Notes: a model not told the origin generated them from the sequence alone. Positions 1 through 13,400 are shown, counted from the stretch's first letter. The stretch is 64,000 nucleotides of DNA from Piper betle (GCA_033002965.1 JAURVB010013931.1:62001-126000), one strand, 5' to 3'. Numbers and translations are program-made.

Positions 1-860
1 ATTCCTTGTTGAATCTTTTGAAGCACTTGTGAGCATTATGTCCAGGCTTAAGATAGATTTGACAAACTGATTTGAAAAATTTAAGTGCCTCTTTTAATTC
101 TTCTTCATTGCGGATTGGTTGCTTAGGAGTGAATGCCAAATCATTGGAACATGTTGTATGCATTGTAGCAGTTGCTGGAGTGAATCCTCGTTTATTAGAG
201 GAAAAACCAGAGAATTTGGATTTTTGACTTTTATGTGCAGCAAAGGCAACTGGAGAAACAACTTCTGCTCCAGCTTGAAGGATAATACGTGACTTAAAGC
301 TATTTAACATTGATAAAACTTCAGGGTAATCAGGTAAGGGAGGCCTGAGAATCATGGTTGTAAACATCTAATAGTTTGCTCCCAGTCCATTGAGCATCCA
401 AAATGATTTTCGATCATCAGTTAATGGTTTTCCAATAACATCGAGTTCATCATAGATTATTTTGTACTTACTCAAATAGTCATCCAGAGAATCACAATGC
501 TCACGCTTAATAACTTGCATTTGATTATTTAGAGCAAGTTCCCTATCCACCGTTGCCTTTACAAACTTAGATTTTAATGCACTCCAAACATCAGTAGCAA
601 AATCAATTCCAACAACCTGAGCTAAAATTTCTTCACTCAAGGTACCTAATATCCAACTTTTGATCAACTTATCAGATCTCTTCCAAGCAAAATAATTTGA
701 ATTTGGCACTAGTTGAGTAGTGGGATTAGTAGAATCATTCGACTGATGAAGTATAGTTTGAGATGGTGCAAGAATTGTTCCATCCAAAAATCCAATACAT
801 CCTCAAGACTTAATGAGATTAGTAATCTGAGATTCCACACATTAGAAAATTCTTTGCATA
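1..860 (-). pseudogene. copia gag polyprotein remnant
   Basis: The conserved gag core (787-368) contains DGTILAPSQTI, YFAWKRSDKLIKSWILGTL and a region ending WMLNGLGANY, matching the plant copia gag (UBN2-type) family, which packages element RNA into particles. There is a frame change near 785, because the preceding segment (about 850-788, NVWNLRLLISL...) is in another frame. An in-frame TAG follows GLGANY at 364-366, and the same frame then continues to base 1, reaching a zinc-knuckle-like stretch CQIYLKPGHNAHKC in which one expected cysteine is Tyr. No ATG opens the long frame. The gene is therefore judged dead. Confidence 0.8.
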
Positions 861-1272
861 AAGCCATAGAGTAACATAGAAAGGTGTATGAATATGAATA
901 AGATAGGGATATTTCATCAAACATTGTAGAGTCGTTGAACTAAATACAGTGGAATGAGAACTATAGTTAGGAAACCATTGATATGTCATAACAGGATCAG
1001 CAAAAAATAAGTCCATATTTGGTACAACAATAGCAGATCGATGAGATTCACCTCAAAGCCATTGCCTTTTGGATCAATAGTAAATTGAAATGAATGAAAT
1101 TTCAGCAAGGCAAAGGATATCACTGTGAGAAAAGGAGTATCCAGTTGTGGAGCAAAGCAATGCAGAACTGTGAAGCAGAGTCCCTGTCATGGAGCAGAGT
1201 AATGCAGACGAGGTAAGTTCAAGAAACTTGCATTCAATCAAGAAGAAAGAAGCAGAAGACAGAGATCTTCCT

Positions 1273-1540
1273 GCTCTGATACCATGAGAACATTTGAACT
1301 TTCATTAATCAATAAGAAAGATTACAATCTGTATTTATACATCCAATCTCAAAGACTTGATGAGCACGACATCAATAAGAAAGAAGCAGAAGATAGAGAT
1401 CTTCCTGCTTTGATACCATGAGAACATTTGAACTTTCATTAATCAACAAGAAAGATTACAATATGTATTTATACATCCAATCTCAAAGACTTGATGAGCA
1501 CGACATCTATATGTCAGTTCATAGACATATCCTAATTCAA
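1273..1540 (-). repeat. 134-bp tandem duplication across the LTR/PBS junction
   Basis: Two consecutive copies (about 1273-1406 and 1407-1540) each begin with a PBS-type sequence on the plus strand, GCTCTGATACCA at 1273 and GCTTTGATACCA at 1407, followed by the LTR end TGAGAACATTTGAAC. The copies differ by only a few substitutions. The 3' end of the LTR and the PBS are therefore both present twice. Confidence 0.85.
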
Positions 1541-1618
1541 AAATTCTACATTCAATTGTATCCTTTACATTGATAACATGCCTAATTTAGACTTATTCAT
1601 TCAATTGTATCCTTTACA

Positions 1619-2401
1619 TTGAGACTTGAATCGAGCTACCACCAAATCTTTCACAGTTTGGCCTAGGAAAGAAGATACCTTGGCGGCGAAGATGCTGGCA
1701 ATCTGAGAATGAAGACCCATTTGGCTGATCACCTTGTTCGCCATTTTGATTCTCTTATTCCACCGGCGACGATCAATCCCCGACGAATCCTTTCACTTTT
1801 CCGATTGTCGCCGTCGATGTTCGAACCTGGGCTGGGTAGGCCCATTGGCCTAGAGTACCTACCCACCACGATCTCGAGAGTTTGGCCCATTTACTAGGCC
1901 CATTTACTAGGCCCACTTATTCAGTGACAAATAGTCGAGTCTAGCATTATTAAATATTAATATTATTATACGAAAAAAATATAAAATAAATTATACCCAC
2001 GTCTATATATATCATAGTTGCAAAAATTAAGAATCTAAAGTTGAATCAAATTAGAATGATAGTTATTGAATTGGACTTATTTATTAAAAATCAGACAAAA
2101 ATATGTTTACTTGAATCAATCAAAATCGGTATGTTTACTTGAATCAATCAAAATCGGTAGGTTATTAGTTATAAAATATAACATTTTAATGTTATAGTAC
2201 ATATTATATTTTATATTATTTTTTCGTTTTTTTAAATTTTTTCAAAATTATTTAAAGTGGGTTATTATTTTTTACTTGACGTTGGAGTTAAATCAACTTT
2301 TAATTACAAAAATACTATTAATCATTTCTTTCTCCCAATTCTATCTCCCAGATTCCCGATGCTACCGCCCCTGTCTAATCTGCCTAGATCCCTCCGCCCC
2401 C
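1619..2401. other. intergenic, no gene recognised
   Basis: Mixed sequence next to the copia LTR, then AT-rich from about 1930. A short duplicated phrase lies near 2100-2155 (GTATGTTTACTTGAATCAAT twice). No coding family was recognised. Confidence 0.5.
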
Positions 2402-2815
2402 TCTGTCACTACCCACTATCGCTCCCCAACCCTCGTTGGCCACCCTCTTGCCCCATCATTCCCCGACACCAAGTTAACTCCTAGTCGAGTTAACTCGAGA
2501 TCAATCGGATCAAAACCGGCCTAACTCGGTTGATTCCACGTTTGATTTTCAAGAAAACTTGGCCATTTGACTCGGTTTCCCACCGAGTTTTTCAATTGAT
2601 ATACACCCCCCCCCCTTGTCACTACCCACTATCGCTCCCAACCCTCGTTGGCCACCCTCTTGCCCCGTCATTCCCCGACACCAAGTTAACTCCTAGTCGA
2701 GTTAACTCGAGATCAATCGGATCAAAACCGGCCTGACTCGGTTGGTTGATTCCACGTTTGATTTTCAGGAAAACTTGGCCATCCTTCTTTTGACTTGGTT
2801 TCCCACCGATTGTAA
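2402..2815 (+). repeat. 215-bp direct tandem duplication
   Basis: A block starting TGTCACTACCCACTATCGCT at 2402 recurs at 2617 almost unchanged, including GTTAACTCGAGATCAATCGG and GATTCCACGTTTGATTTTCA. The second copy has small indels and leads into a (TA)n tract. Open frames across it are the repeat read twice, not a gene. The GTTAACTCGAG motif resembles the CTCGAG palindromes seen later in the window. Confidence 0.85.
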
Positions 2816-2825
2816 TATATATACA

Positions 2826-2862
<37 letters not shown>
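2816..2862. repeat. (TA)n microsatellite
   Basis: Uninterrupted TA repeats with an ATACATATATGT start, directly after the duplicated block. Confidence 0.95.
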
Positions 2863-2865
<3 letters not shown>

Positions 2866-3603
2866 TGACTGTGAGGGAGAGAAAAAGAGAGTTAGTCCCA
2901 CCCAACTCATTCTCAAACATGTGATATACCTTTAGATTCAAAATCCAAATCTCAATGTCCATCACTTGATGGAAAATAATTTATGCGTTTATCTTATATA
3001 AGTTATATATCTATTTTGATTTTTTTAGTGATCCAATATAATTAGGTTTATATAAATATAAGTTAATAAAATTTTATTTTATTTTGACACCAATATGATC
3101 TATAAACTAAGGTATTTTTTAAAAATGTACAAGTTTAAAGATGTTTTAAAATTTAATTTTTATTATAATTATTTTAAAATTTAAAATTAAACGGTTAAAA
3201 GTATTAGATTAATTTAAAAAGTTATAAACAATCTTCTTTTTTTATTTGTATATAATCTACTAAATTGCAACAATTAAAAAGTATATATAATAACAAGATT
3301 TTTGTTAGACAAAAGTTAGAGTATTGGATGGTTTTAAACATTTATTTACTTTCACGAACAATTTATTTGAATTACAAACTAAAATAATTAATGGGTAGAA
3401 GGATCAGTTCGTATAGAAGAACATTTTAACGTTTAAAGTACAATGATACGTCATTCATCAGACAATCACGCTAAAGTTGTTTAATTACACAAGCTATGCC
3501 TAACTCTTTAATTAATTTGTTAATTAACATATTCCAAGTTATAGCACCTTCCTCTTAGATTGATTACTACTTAATCGTGATCGGACAAATAATAAAAACA
3601 AGA

Positions 3604-4282
3604 GCAAATATCGCTTAGGCCCGGGAATGAGTTAAATTATCACTTAGCCTCTTTGGACTAAGTCAACTCATTACTTATCACTTAAACTACCTCATTTGGA
3701 AAAAATAATTACCTAATCACCTTCAAAATAATATTGTTAAACAAACTTCATTAATTGATGACGTGATAAACTTGCAATTAGTTAAAGCAGCATTAGAAAA
3801 CCAAATTATTTATTATTAAAATAATAAAAATTAATATATATATATATATATTAAATTAATATATATATATATACACTAAAATAAATTATCTTATCTTATT
3901 AATTCTCACCTTATGCAAGATGAAATATTTTGCATTACTTTCTTACACATGGATTGAAACTTAGATATACGGTGGGAATTTAAATAAGATAAAATATTTT
4001 ATTATTTCTTAGAACTTTTCTGTTAGTTATTATGTTTTTATTTTGTATTTTAATTTATTTTAAATTAATTTTATTTTCTAATGTGGTATGTCGCGTCACA
4101 CGTTAACTGGTTAAAAGGCCATCATGTCATCAATTAACGTGTTTATCTAACAATGTTAATGTCACGGGTGATTAAGTAATATTTTTTTCTTAAAATGAAA
4201 GGACTAAGTGGTGAGTTGGCTTAGGGGTACCGACTGTTGATTTGACTCATTCTAAGTAAACTAAGTGATATTTATTTAAATC
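3604..4282. mobile_element. ~680-bp inverted-repeat (foldback/MITE-like) element
   Basis: The left arm (about 3604-3795) and the reverse complement of the right arm (about 4090-4282) share blocks in the same order: AAATATC[G/A]CTTAG, GAATGAGT, ATTACTTAATCACC-like, ATTGTTA...AAAC and TTAATTGATGAC[G/A]TGAT. The arms are about 190 bp and roughly 75-80% alike by eye. The spacer (3796-4090) is AT-rich with TA tracts and has no coding sequence. I could not find a clear target-site duplication. Confidence 0.65.
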
Positions 4283-4374
4283 CAACGTAACTGACCCCAA
4301 TGGCATCACCCCAATGGTAGGGGTTCGACTCGAATGAAACTTAAACTGTTTAATTAAAAAATCAAAAGTACCTC

Positions 4375-4465
4375 ACTTAAAAAATGAGGCCAATGTGGTT
4401 TGAACCCACAACCTGCTTGAAGTCATCAAGGTGAATATTTACCATCTCAAGTATCTTGCTTCTTT
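4375..4465 (-). repeat. tRNA-derived SINE fragment
   Basis: On the minus strand this reads GAGATGGTAAATATTCACC, then CAGGTTGTGGGTTCAAACC, where GGTTCAAACC fits a pol III B box and the upstream part fits a SINE head. It lies inside the hAT-like element next to an (AAAT)n tract. Confidence 0.5.
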
Positions 4466-4478
4466 GTTATTATATTTC

Positions 4479-4481
4479 ATA

Positions 4482-4520
<39 letters not shown>

Positions 4521-4521
4521 A
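4479..4521. repeat. (AAAT)n microsatellite
   Basis: About ten uninterrupted AAAT units. Confidence 0.95.
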
Positions 4522-4766
4522 ATATAATATAAAGATTATATTATTATATTATTTTATCGAGTCGAGTTCAAGTCGAACTACGAGTCGAGTTCGAGTTACA
4601 ACCAAGTCGAGCGAGTCGAACACGACTTTACTCAAGCTCGGCTCGTAAGATTCGAGTTCGAGTCGAGCATTTAAATGTCGAGTTTCGAGTTTTGAGTCGA
4701 GTTAAGCCGAGCCGAACGCTAAATGCTCACGAGCTGGCTCGCTCAATTAGCAACCCTACCCAATGG

Positions 4767-5721
4767 TTAGGTACCCACTTTGAAAACTGTTTGGACGGTT
4801 AATGGTCATCGGGCATTATCCATTATCGATATTATTATCCCATCTAATGCACATAAGTATTACTTACAAATCAACGTCCTAAGAGCAGTGTGACATGTCT
4901 TTTCTGTCTGAGTATGTTGGTTATTGAGAAATTTAAGAGTTTTGTTTGGCTCAAATTATCGGTTAATTTATCATCCTATTCAAATTGCATCTATTAGTAC
5001 TTGAATTGACAAGAAGAACTATTATGAGTTTTTCACCCAAAAAAAGAAGAATTTTTTCGATATTATCAAGTGGTATGACAATTAAGTATAATTATTAAAA
5101 AAAGTCAATTATCTAAAATACGCCCACTTATAAATTTTTTTTAAAAAACTTCAAGGGGCAGTTAGATCCGGCCTAAAGGTCGCGTAGCTAGGATCCGATA
5201 GACCATAGCCCGGACGATCAGATTGTGGCCTCAAGACTAAATCTTGCCGCCACCACCTCACCAAGCAGCTTGGATACCAATGACACGCAAGTAATTGTTT
5301 TTTAAAAAAAATTGGAAGAAAATTTTGTCATTATAATAAAATTTTCACTTTTCTGATAATTATAGTTAATTATCCCAGATAATTATAATTAATTATCCCA
5401 GATAATTATAATTAATTATCCCACCACCCTGTAACATTGAAAATTTCCTGCTTTTCCTCAACTATTATCAACATTTTGGATTAAGGGGTAGAAGCCAGAA
5501 GGCAAATGAAGAGTTATCTGTCCAGTCCTCTGCTTGTATTTGATTTACACCCAACTTCTATCGACTCGTTTTATCTCACTTAACCACCCCATGCAACTTG
5601 CAACAACAGTCAAGCAACCTGCAATATTATTACAAATGCTGCCTACATTGATCTTCATTATTCTAAGTTCACCTTAATGACAAACTTACCTACATCGGCT
5701 ACATGATACGGTCCTCCTTAG
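4767..5721. other. intergenic, with a 23-bp triplicated AT motif
   Basis: No gene recognised. Around 5355-5425 the unit ATAATTATAATTAATTATCCC recurs three times with slight variation. At 5150-5290 is a mixed-composition block ending GCTTGGATACCAATGACA, which looks like an old transposon fragment but cannot be assigned. Confidence 0.45.
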
Positions 5722-7470
5722 GGATAGAGAATTGGGGAAGAAGTTGAAGAATGAAGACTGTTACAGGACAGACAAGGAGAAGAATTAGAGAAGAGAGGAA
5801 GTGGATAGAACAAGAGAGGAAAGGTCAAAGAACTTACATTTTCTTTCATTCCTTCAAGTCAATAAATCTTTCACTATTTATATAAATTTTCAAGTTTTGC
5901 GTTTTCTTCTCTTTTTTAATCTTTTTCTACTAAATTTTATTATTAGAATTGCTAATTATAAACTAAACCCACTGTATATGCATTATTTCTTCCCTTTAAA
6001 AAATTTTCTTGTCCACGAGAAAAAGAGTGCTAAATACAATGATTTATAAGGCTTTAATATAACTACTAACACCAATAAAACAAGACACCATTGAGCATTT
6101 AGATGGCTCTGTTGCATTATGTTGCTTCCAACGGTTGCATCCTGGGTTGTTGAAAATAGTTTATGAATAGCAAGCAACCCATTCTTTACACCACATATCT
6201 TACAATTTAATGTAAGTGCACACCAAAAGAAAATTTCTTGCAGATCCCAAACAAACAATTGGTGTATTTTTAAAAATCTCTTGCAGTCAAGACTTTCGTC
6301 AAGCATGTAGATTGCATACGTACAGGTAAAAACGGCATCCATGAAGTTCTCTTGTGCTCTGAAATCATGCAACGTAGGCGAACAAAAATCACGTCGAAGA
6401 CTGTGACTTTAATCAATCCAAACACTGATCCAATTCATCCGTCAACTGGTTCTGGTTTGTATGAGCTTGTTAAACTCTGTATAATGCTTCGAATGATCCA
6501 TTGGATAAGCAACTCAACTCCCATTCATTTCAATTCAATGCCCGAGCAACAAAATTACAGCAATAATAATGAAAACATCTATTGCTTCTAGCCCAACTTC
6601 CACTGATTAATCACTCAAGATCAAAGTCAATCCACATCTATTAACTCAAAAATTTTCTGCTTTTTTTATTTTTTATTTTTTTGACAACCTGAAGGGTAAC
6701 TACAAGAAGTGAAGAAGTGAAAGGGATAGAAGAGTTTAAAGGATGGGAATAAGATCGAGAATATTGTGAAGGAGATACGAAGAATTAGGAAGGATGAAGA
6801 AACAGAATTGAAATAAAAGGAAGAATTTAGGATTGGAAGGGTGGTAATGATGAGAATTTGAGGAAATTGATCGATGGTGAAGGTTGAAATGACAAGAGGG
6901 AGAGAATTGAGAAATAAGAGAGATTAGATTGAAAAAAGAAGTGACGAACATTTCAGGTAGAGATGAATAGAATTTGAAGATAAAGATCCGAGGGATTTGA
7001 AAGAAAATGGAAGAACCTAGAAGGTAAGGGGATTTTAAGGAAAGAGGAGAACGAACACAATGGTTGAGAAAAGGCAGAAGAATAGTAATCAAAGAAGAGA
7101 TAGAATTCTTTTCATTTACGTTCGATTCATATTACGGAGAATAGATCGTAGGCTCTGATGCCACCTTCTAGCCCAAATTTTTCTGCTTCAGATACAACCA
7201 GTTTTAAAGATAGAGAATTTGGAGAAGAAATTGAAGAACGAAGATCTAAGATGGACGTGGAGAAGAATTAAAGGAGAAGATAGGGAATAGGATAGAGCAA
7301 GAGACGAAGGATTAGGGAACTTACATTTTCATTCATTCCTTAAAATCAATACATCTTTCTCCATTTATACTAGTTCCCAATTTTTACATTTCTCTACCCT
7401 TTTAAATCTTTTTCTACTAAATCTCTGTATTAGAATCACTAATTACAAACTAAGCCCACTATATATGTAT
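5722..7470 (-). mobile_element. possible non-autonomous LTR-type element (direct repeats ~255 bp)
   Basis: A segment at 5722-5980 recurs in the same orientation at 7208-7466 (constant offset 1486 bp), sharing GATAGAGAATT, ACTTACATTTTC, CATTCCTT, TCTTTTTCTACTAAAT and AACTAA[A/G]CCCACT. Directly inside the right copy is CTCTGATGCCACC, whose reverse complement GGTGGCATCAGAG resembles a tRNA-Met type PBS, so a minus-strand LTR element with a ~1.2-kb non-coding interior is plausible. The repeats have diverged considerably. Open frames inside show no recognisable product. Confidence 0.45.
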
Positions 7471-10400
7471 CCGTATATACACCCGTGGTCCCGTACAATA
7501 GTCGAAATTGACACACCAACAAGATTGAAAAAAGCAAACGCTTGACTCCTACAACTAAAGTGATCAATCGAAACCGGCGAACAACTTACAATATCTAATG
7601 TTTTTTGAACCATTCAGACCAATTACAACTATTACACGCTAAACGAGTCATTTAAGATTTTACTTCAGCATTAAACAAACCAACTTTCACCAACTGCAAA
7701 CAACTTACTATACGGTGTCCTCTAAAATTTAGAACATGTGTCGATCAAACTAAACTTGCTCCCATGAACTTACTAGCCATCTTCATGTGTTGATCAAACT
7801 AAATGTCAGAAATGATGGAATAATCTTAGCTACAACCATAGAAGCAAATTTTCTCATAGCCTGCTCTGTTGAAATCAAAATCAGTTAAAGTCACTTTACT
7901 TTCGTTTCCTTACTGTCAGCTCAATTTTGTTCTTTGCAAAACATATCCTAGTAGCTCTCGTAAGCCAATACGGCAAAGAGACACAAACTCTCATCTGTTG
8001 TTCTTCGTTCAATATAATCTTAACTACTTTGATAAGAGAAAAAACAAAAATCAAAGGGAATGTACGGCAGCCCGTAGGATTACTAAATGGTAATTAGCTC
8101 TACAACAATTCCCACGAGAGTAATAGAAAATATTGGATACTGACTTCACATGTTTCAGTGGCAAAATGAAATGCCATAAAAGGTCATTTTCAATGTGTGG
8201 CGATCTAAAACGCTTTTTGTGTAGTTCAGCATGGATACACCCATGACATGGATCGCTCGGGTCATTCTAACTCCACAGTTCTACCAACACTAGTATAGTT
8301 CCTAGTTCTTATCACATCAGCGCACATGACAGGTCAAGAGTAAACCAAGTCAGACAGTGCTACAATCAATGGCCAGCTGATCAAGAAGATTCAGAACGCA
8401 GAGTAAACCAGGAAATAATAACCAACTTCTGGCATTATGGGGATGTTCAAATGAATATGATAATGATCGTTTTTCTTTCCACCCAAGCAATTGCGGTTCG
8501 TTTTGAACATTAGTGCAGGATAGGCTTGAACATCTCGATTGTTCTTTAAAATCAAATATTTCATCACCTCGAGATTAATTAAAATAACACCAGGATAGGC
8601 TTGAACTTCTCGCTTGTTCATTAGACCGAATCCTTTGGGCTAGCACATCGACAGGTGTACGGTACTCGGACAAACCACTTGCACATCCCCCATTAGGATT
8701 GCAACGCCGGAGGGGAGGAACATGGAGGTCGTCGTCGGCGTCGCTATCGGAGGAATCGCCAAAAACCAATCGGAGAGCACGTTGGTGCTCCTCCCCCATT
8801 AGGATTGCAACGCCGGCCGGGTACGTGGAGCGTGCACCCCCGCTTGCTCGCCTCCACCAAACCCCAATGGCTTCGGCCCACCAACATGTTTGGGCCACCG
8901 GAGCCGACATGGGAATGTTTTTTTCTTTTATCTTTTTTTTATATTATTTTTATTATTTTATTAAAAAAAAAGCCACCAAAAGGTCTTAATGTTAATCGAG
9001 CCAGTCGGGCAATCTGGTTTGTTCAAGTATATAACTTACTTATTTTCAAATCATACTTGAGTTTAATACAATTCAACTCAAGTCGAGTTCAATTATTTAA
9101 GCTCGAATCAGCTTAATTTTTATTTATTTATATTTTTAAGATAAAAAATAATTTTAAAGGACAAATAATTTTTTTAGCAAAAATATACTCAACTTCAAAA
9201 TTTAGAAGTAAATATATTGTAGGTATAAAATCGACATTGAGATACAAAATAAAGATACATGTACATGTTCAACTCCAATGATTTTGAGTCTTTAACAGCC
9301 TTAATAAGATATGGACTTTGGCAATGCTCGCTCACTTTTATTTAGCCTCGGACTTAATAGTATTTGATGTTAGTCATTAAAAATGGTGCTAGGTACCCCA
9401 TAAAATGTTTCATCCGAATTTCCATCTTTATAATTTTTTAAGCCATATCAGGGTTTCGTGACAAAATGCCCTTCGGTCATATTGCAATTATTTATTTATT
9501 TAAATAAAAAGTAAACTCCGGTAAACCCCACCCAGCCAGACAATAGCACATCTACCCTGAGAGTGGCAAGACCAAGTTAGTGCTATCCAAATGGGATGAC
9601 CGTGACCGGGTGATGGAGAACGGCTGGTTTAGCTCTTATAAAAGAAATAGTTGGCCACCATCTTAAAAAAAAAAGGAAAAAGGAAAAAAGAACTGCACAA
9701 GAGGCAATTTTAGTCTAATAAATTTACAAATCCTATAGAGAAAAATTATGAAGCCCTTATCTAGCGAAACTCAAATTTTGAAACTTTTATGTGTCCAAAA
9801 CCTAAGTGCTATAAATTCCATTTTTGAAGTTCTTATGCTGATCATCGAGATTTTAAGATCATTAATCTAACTTATAAATGATCTTAATAAAACTTTCTTG
9901 AAAAAAAAGAAAGGACATAGAATGAAAAAGAGATTTTATTTTTATTTTTTTGATAATTGAAAGAAGAAGAGAGCTTGTAAGACACTGCAACTTGTCGTGA
10001 GCAACTCGCTGTTCATCATATACGACTTTCAGGAAACCACTACATGATGATACTCCAGCCTCAATCATGGCAAGGAGTCTACGGATTGAAAGAGCTAATT
10101 TGGTTAGCTCTTATTATCCATCTATAAACACAATAAAATGATTATAGCGACAAAAATGCATGCCACAATTCAAACGAGGGCACCTCATTACAAAAAAAAT
10201 ATTATTTTTGTCTACAATAAGTTATAAAACATATTTAAGGTTAGCGTTGGCTATTTTAAAAATTAAAAAAAAAATCTCAAATGTACATTTGTCTACGGTA
10301 ATATAATTTATAAATTAAATTAATATACATTATATTTCTAGAGATAATTTTACAATTTTAAAAAATATTTTGTTGATAATATTTTCCCTCACGGTCGAGA

Positions 10401-13400
10401 TGATCTTTTAACCATAATTAGCTTACTCCTTGTCGTCGACGGAAGTGGATTTTTATTGTAGTGCCTACAGGTAATCGGTTGATGTCTGGCACTGCAAACA
10501 TGTGCTCCATTGAAAGAGAAAGACGGTACCAATAAAACAAGTGAAACCTATTCACAGGATAAGATCTTCGACTGAGGGAAAGATTGCATTCGCAACATGG
10601 TCGGGCAAGAACCAATGTGAAGGCTATGTTGCGAATGGGGAGCATCATCATTTCGGAATGCTGAACGTGCTCCAGCTCACCTGGACGAGCAATGGCAGAG
10701 AATTTATGGTAAAGTAAAAGGCCGATTCTCTATCTAGCTAAGTATATGGTAAGGAGATATTTCCCGAGTAATCTTCTGATTTGAACATTTCTTTTTGGCA
10801 CGATTGGGTGTTTGCTCCTTAATCAGAAGAATTTGACAGTTAACTGTTGTTCTTTATTACCACCGGTGTTGCCCTCTTTTTTTGGGGCCATTACCAATCC
10901 TCGTCAGATATCAGGTAGTAATGGAACCTGTACGTGGCAGCACAGGCCTACTATGTCCCAAAGATGTCGATGGTAATGTATTTTGCGTCCCATCGGGCAA
11001 ATCAGACGGGATTTTTACGTCTTTTTATTTGTTCGCAAGCCTGTTTCGTGGTTCGTCTCCCACATACGCAATTCCTTCTAATCCACCTGCTGGCTTCCCG
11101 TCCCATCTCACTAGTGCCAGATTCGAATAACTATTGGCGCGAGTAAATTTGTTTCGTTTAATTATAAGTCTGTGCATTATACTTGCTCTTTTCTTTCCAT
11201 ATTTCTTACTTGATCACGGAAGCTTTACTCATTGGCGTGAAGCTAGATATTTTTAGGACCGATGATAGCGAAATGACAGAATAATTTATATTCTAATGAT
11301 ATTTGATTGTTTTCGATATTTGCAATGCATGCAACATGCAATTTCATAATCGATCTTATCCGATGTGATCTACTTGTGGCCGTTTGATTAAAATGCCGCT
11401 TCTAAATAAAACAAAGTCTAGGCAGCGAACTGTTGGGGATCCCCAAGCTCATACGTTCTTAGTAATTAATGCCACCGTTTTTTTAAAACATTTATTCAAA
11501 AATTCTCCCACGAATCTATAATGATTGATTTTACTAGGTGATTTTTCAAGTTAAATTATAAAAGTTATCAAAATATATTATTTTTTATATTAATTAAATT
11601 AATATTTTTAAGTAATATAAATTATATATTTATCAATTTTGTAAAACCCGTGATTCGAGTTACGATTTTATAGTTGAAGTCGGTCGGTTCGACTATTATT
11701 TTTATGAGATTGTAATTAGATGAGACGACCACCCCTCCCAACATAATTTAAGCTCGTTATAGTGTCATAATTATTAAAAGACTTGATATATAATAATATA
11801 AAATATATTGATTTGTATCATATAATTATACGACTTAGTGGGGTTTTATCACTAAGGCGGCTTTGTGGCCACAGGTGAGCACCTTCAGATTGATAATTAA
11901 TGGTGTGGTTGGTGGTTCTCTTACCAACTTAAATTAGAAGAATTAATAAATAAAATTAGACTTCTTTTTTATATTATTTGAATTATAATTTTGACTGTGA
12001 GAAACGATTTGAAAACTGCGAGACTTACTTTTACATACTTAGTTTACCTTATATTATTGTTGCATGTTATATTTAATATAATATGATTTATTATGGTTAA
12101 TAAATTCTTAGAGATATTTAAATTTCATATTTAATCATTTTTGTTACATTGTACTTTAAGCATAATTATTTGTCATGTTATGATGTATGTGCTTGCATTT
12201 TTATTTTTATATCTTCTGTATTTTTAAGGTAACCCCTAGCCAGTTAAGGTAGGTCATTACAATAACACTCATTAGTAACAATTTTCTATTAATTATTTAA
12301 GTAAAGAACATACGTATGATATGCCAACTTAGATGGATGAGCAGTAATTGCTATATACACATACATCAACCTAGTGTGATATGTTGGATTGTTAATTATG
12401 ATGTATCAAGTTGATAATGCAATGTTTGATGTTAAAATGATTGAACAATATTAAAATGATTTAATAGGTGTATCAGATAAAATAAGTAAATACGTCAAGA
12501 CTCAATTTATGAACATGATATTGTGAATATAATAAATATGACAGATAAAATCAACAAAAGAGTTAAGACCTAGTTTATGATTATAATTTTGTTGATATGC
12601 CATTATTATGTTCTAAAATGAATGTTTTGTGTTGTGTGTGATATTTAGATATATATATTCATATATTACTATTTTGACAAATTGACCCCTTATTGCACTC
12701 TTAAGGAAAACCTATCCGTTTAATTTTTAAAATTTTATCGATTTTCTCGTGGTTGTCTTTGAGTATGAATTGTTTGTTACGTCATTCAAGTAGTATCCTC
12801 TTAGAGATCTTTGCATCACATGTATACATTACGAGATATATCTTCTAGAGGTTAAGAGTAAATTCATTTAAGTTAGATTCAGGTTAGACCGATTTAAGTT
12901 AATAACCCATAACATTTTAGTTTGGCTCGTAAACAAGTCAAATTTGGGGTATTATAAATTTTAAGTGTAAAAAAATAATATACATTGATTTCATACAAGT
13001 ATCTATTTATATAATTAAAAAATTAATATAAATGATTTTGAATCGACTTGGAGTTAACACTATTCTATAATATGGTAAGTAAAGTTTTAATTTTGAATTT
13101 TTAAATTATAATTAGTGTCATGAACTCTTTGCTGAGCTCACCCTTTTCCTCTTAATCGTTGTTGTCAAATATTGTCGACTATGTTTGTGGCTTTTTTAAA
13201 AAAATGAAAAGCTTGACAACACGTAAAATCAGTAGGATAGGGTGCTAAATGGCTTCAAAAGTTGACAACCACGGCTCGTGGCGTTCGTTTAGATTTATTT
13301 CAACGCGATGTTTTGTCACACTAATCCGATCGAGTAGCACCGTTTGGATCGCAAAAGTACACGTCTACACCATGGGTCCAGAATCTCCAATTATTTGCTT

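Larger units (their letters stand above)
1..1618 (-). mobile_element. Ty1/copia retrotransposon, 5' part (LTR, PBS, gag), cut by the window edge
   Basis: Read on the minus strand, the order is LTR (about 1285-1618, beginning TGTAAAGGATAC and ending GTTCTCA), a primer-binding site TGGTATCAGAGC (1273-1284) of the kind common in plant copia elements (initiator-tRNA-Met type), an untranslated leader, then gag running to the window edge. The LTR has TG and CA ends. The copy is decayed: gag has frame breaks, and the LTR/PBS junction is duplicated in tandem. Protease, integrase and reverse transcriptase would lie left of base 1 and are not visible. Confidence 0.8.
4318..4758. mobile_element. non-autonomous hAT-like element with 8-bp target-site duplication
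   Basis: The element is flanked by perfect 8-bp direct repeats CCCAATGG (4310-4317 and 4759-4766). It starts TAGGGGTTCG and its other end, reverse complemented, is TAGGGTTGCT. An 8-bp duplication with TAGGG-type termini is typical of the hAT superfamily. The interior has a tRNA-type SINE fragment, an (AAAT)n tract and a CGAGTCGAGTTCGAG-rich right half. No transposase is present, so it would need one in trans. Confidence 0.75.

Noticed and set aside
5983..6372. 129-codon minus-strand frame
   Set aside because: Low-complexity hydrophobic translation within a probable non-autonomous retroelement; no domain or splice support.
10418..11130. Open frames of 77-82 codons on both strands
   Set aside because: No recognisable motif, no splice or promoter support and no agreement between frames.
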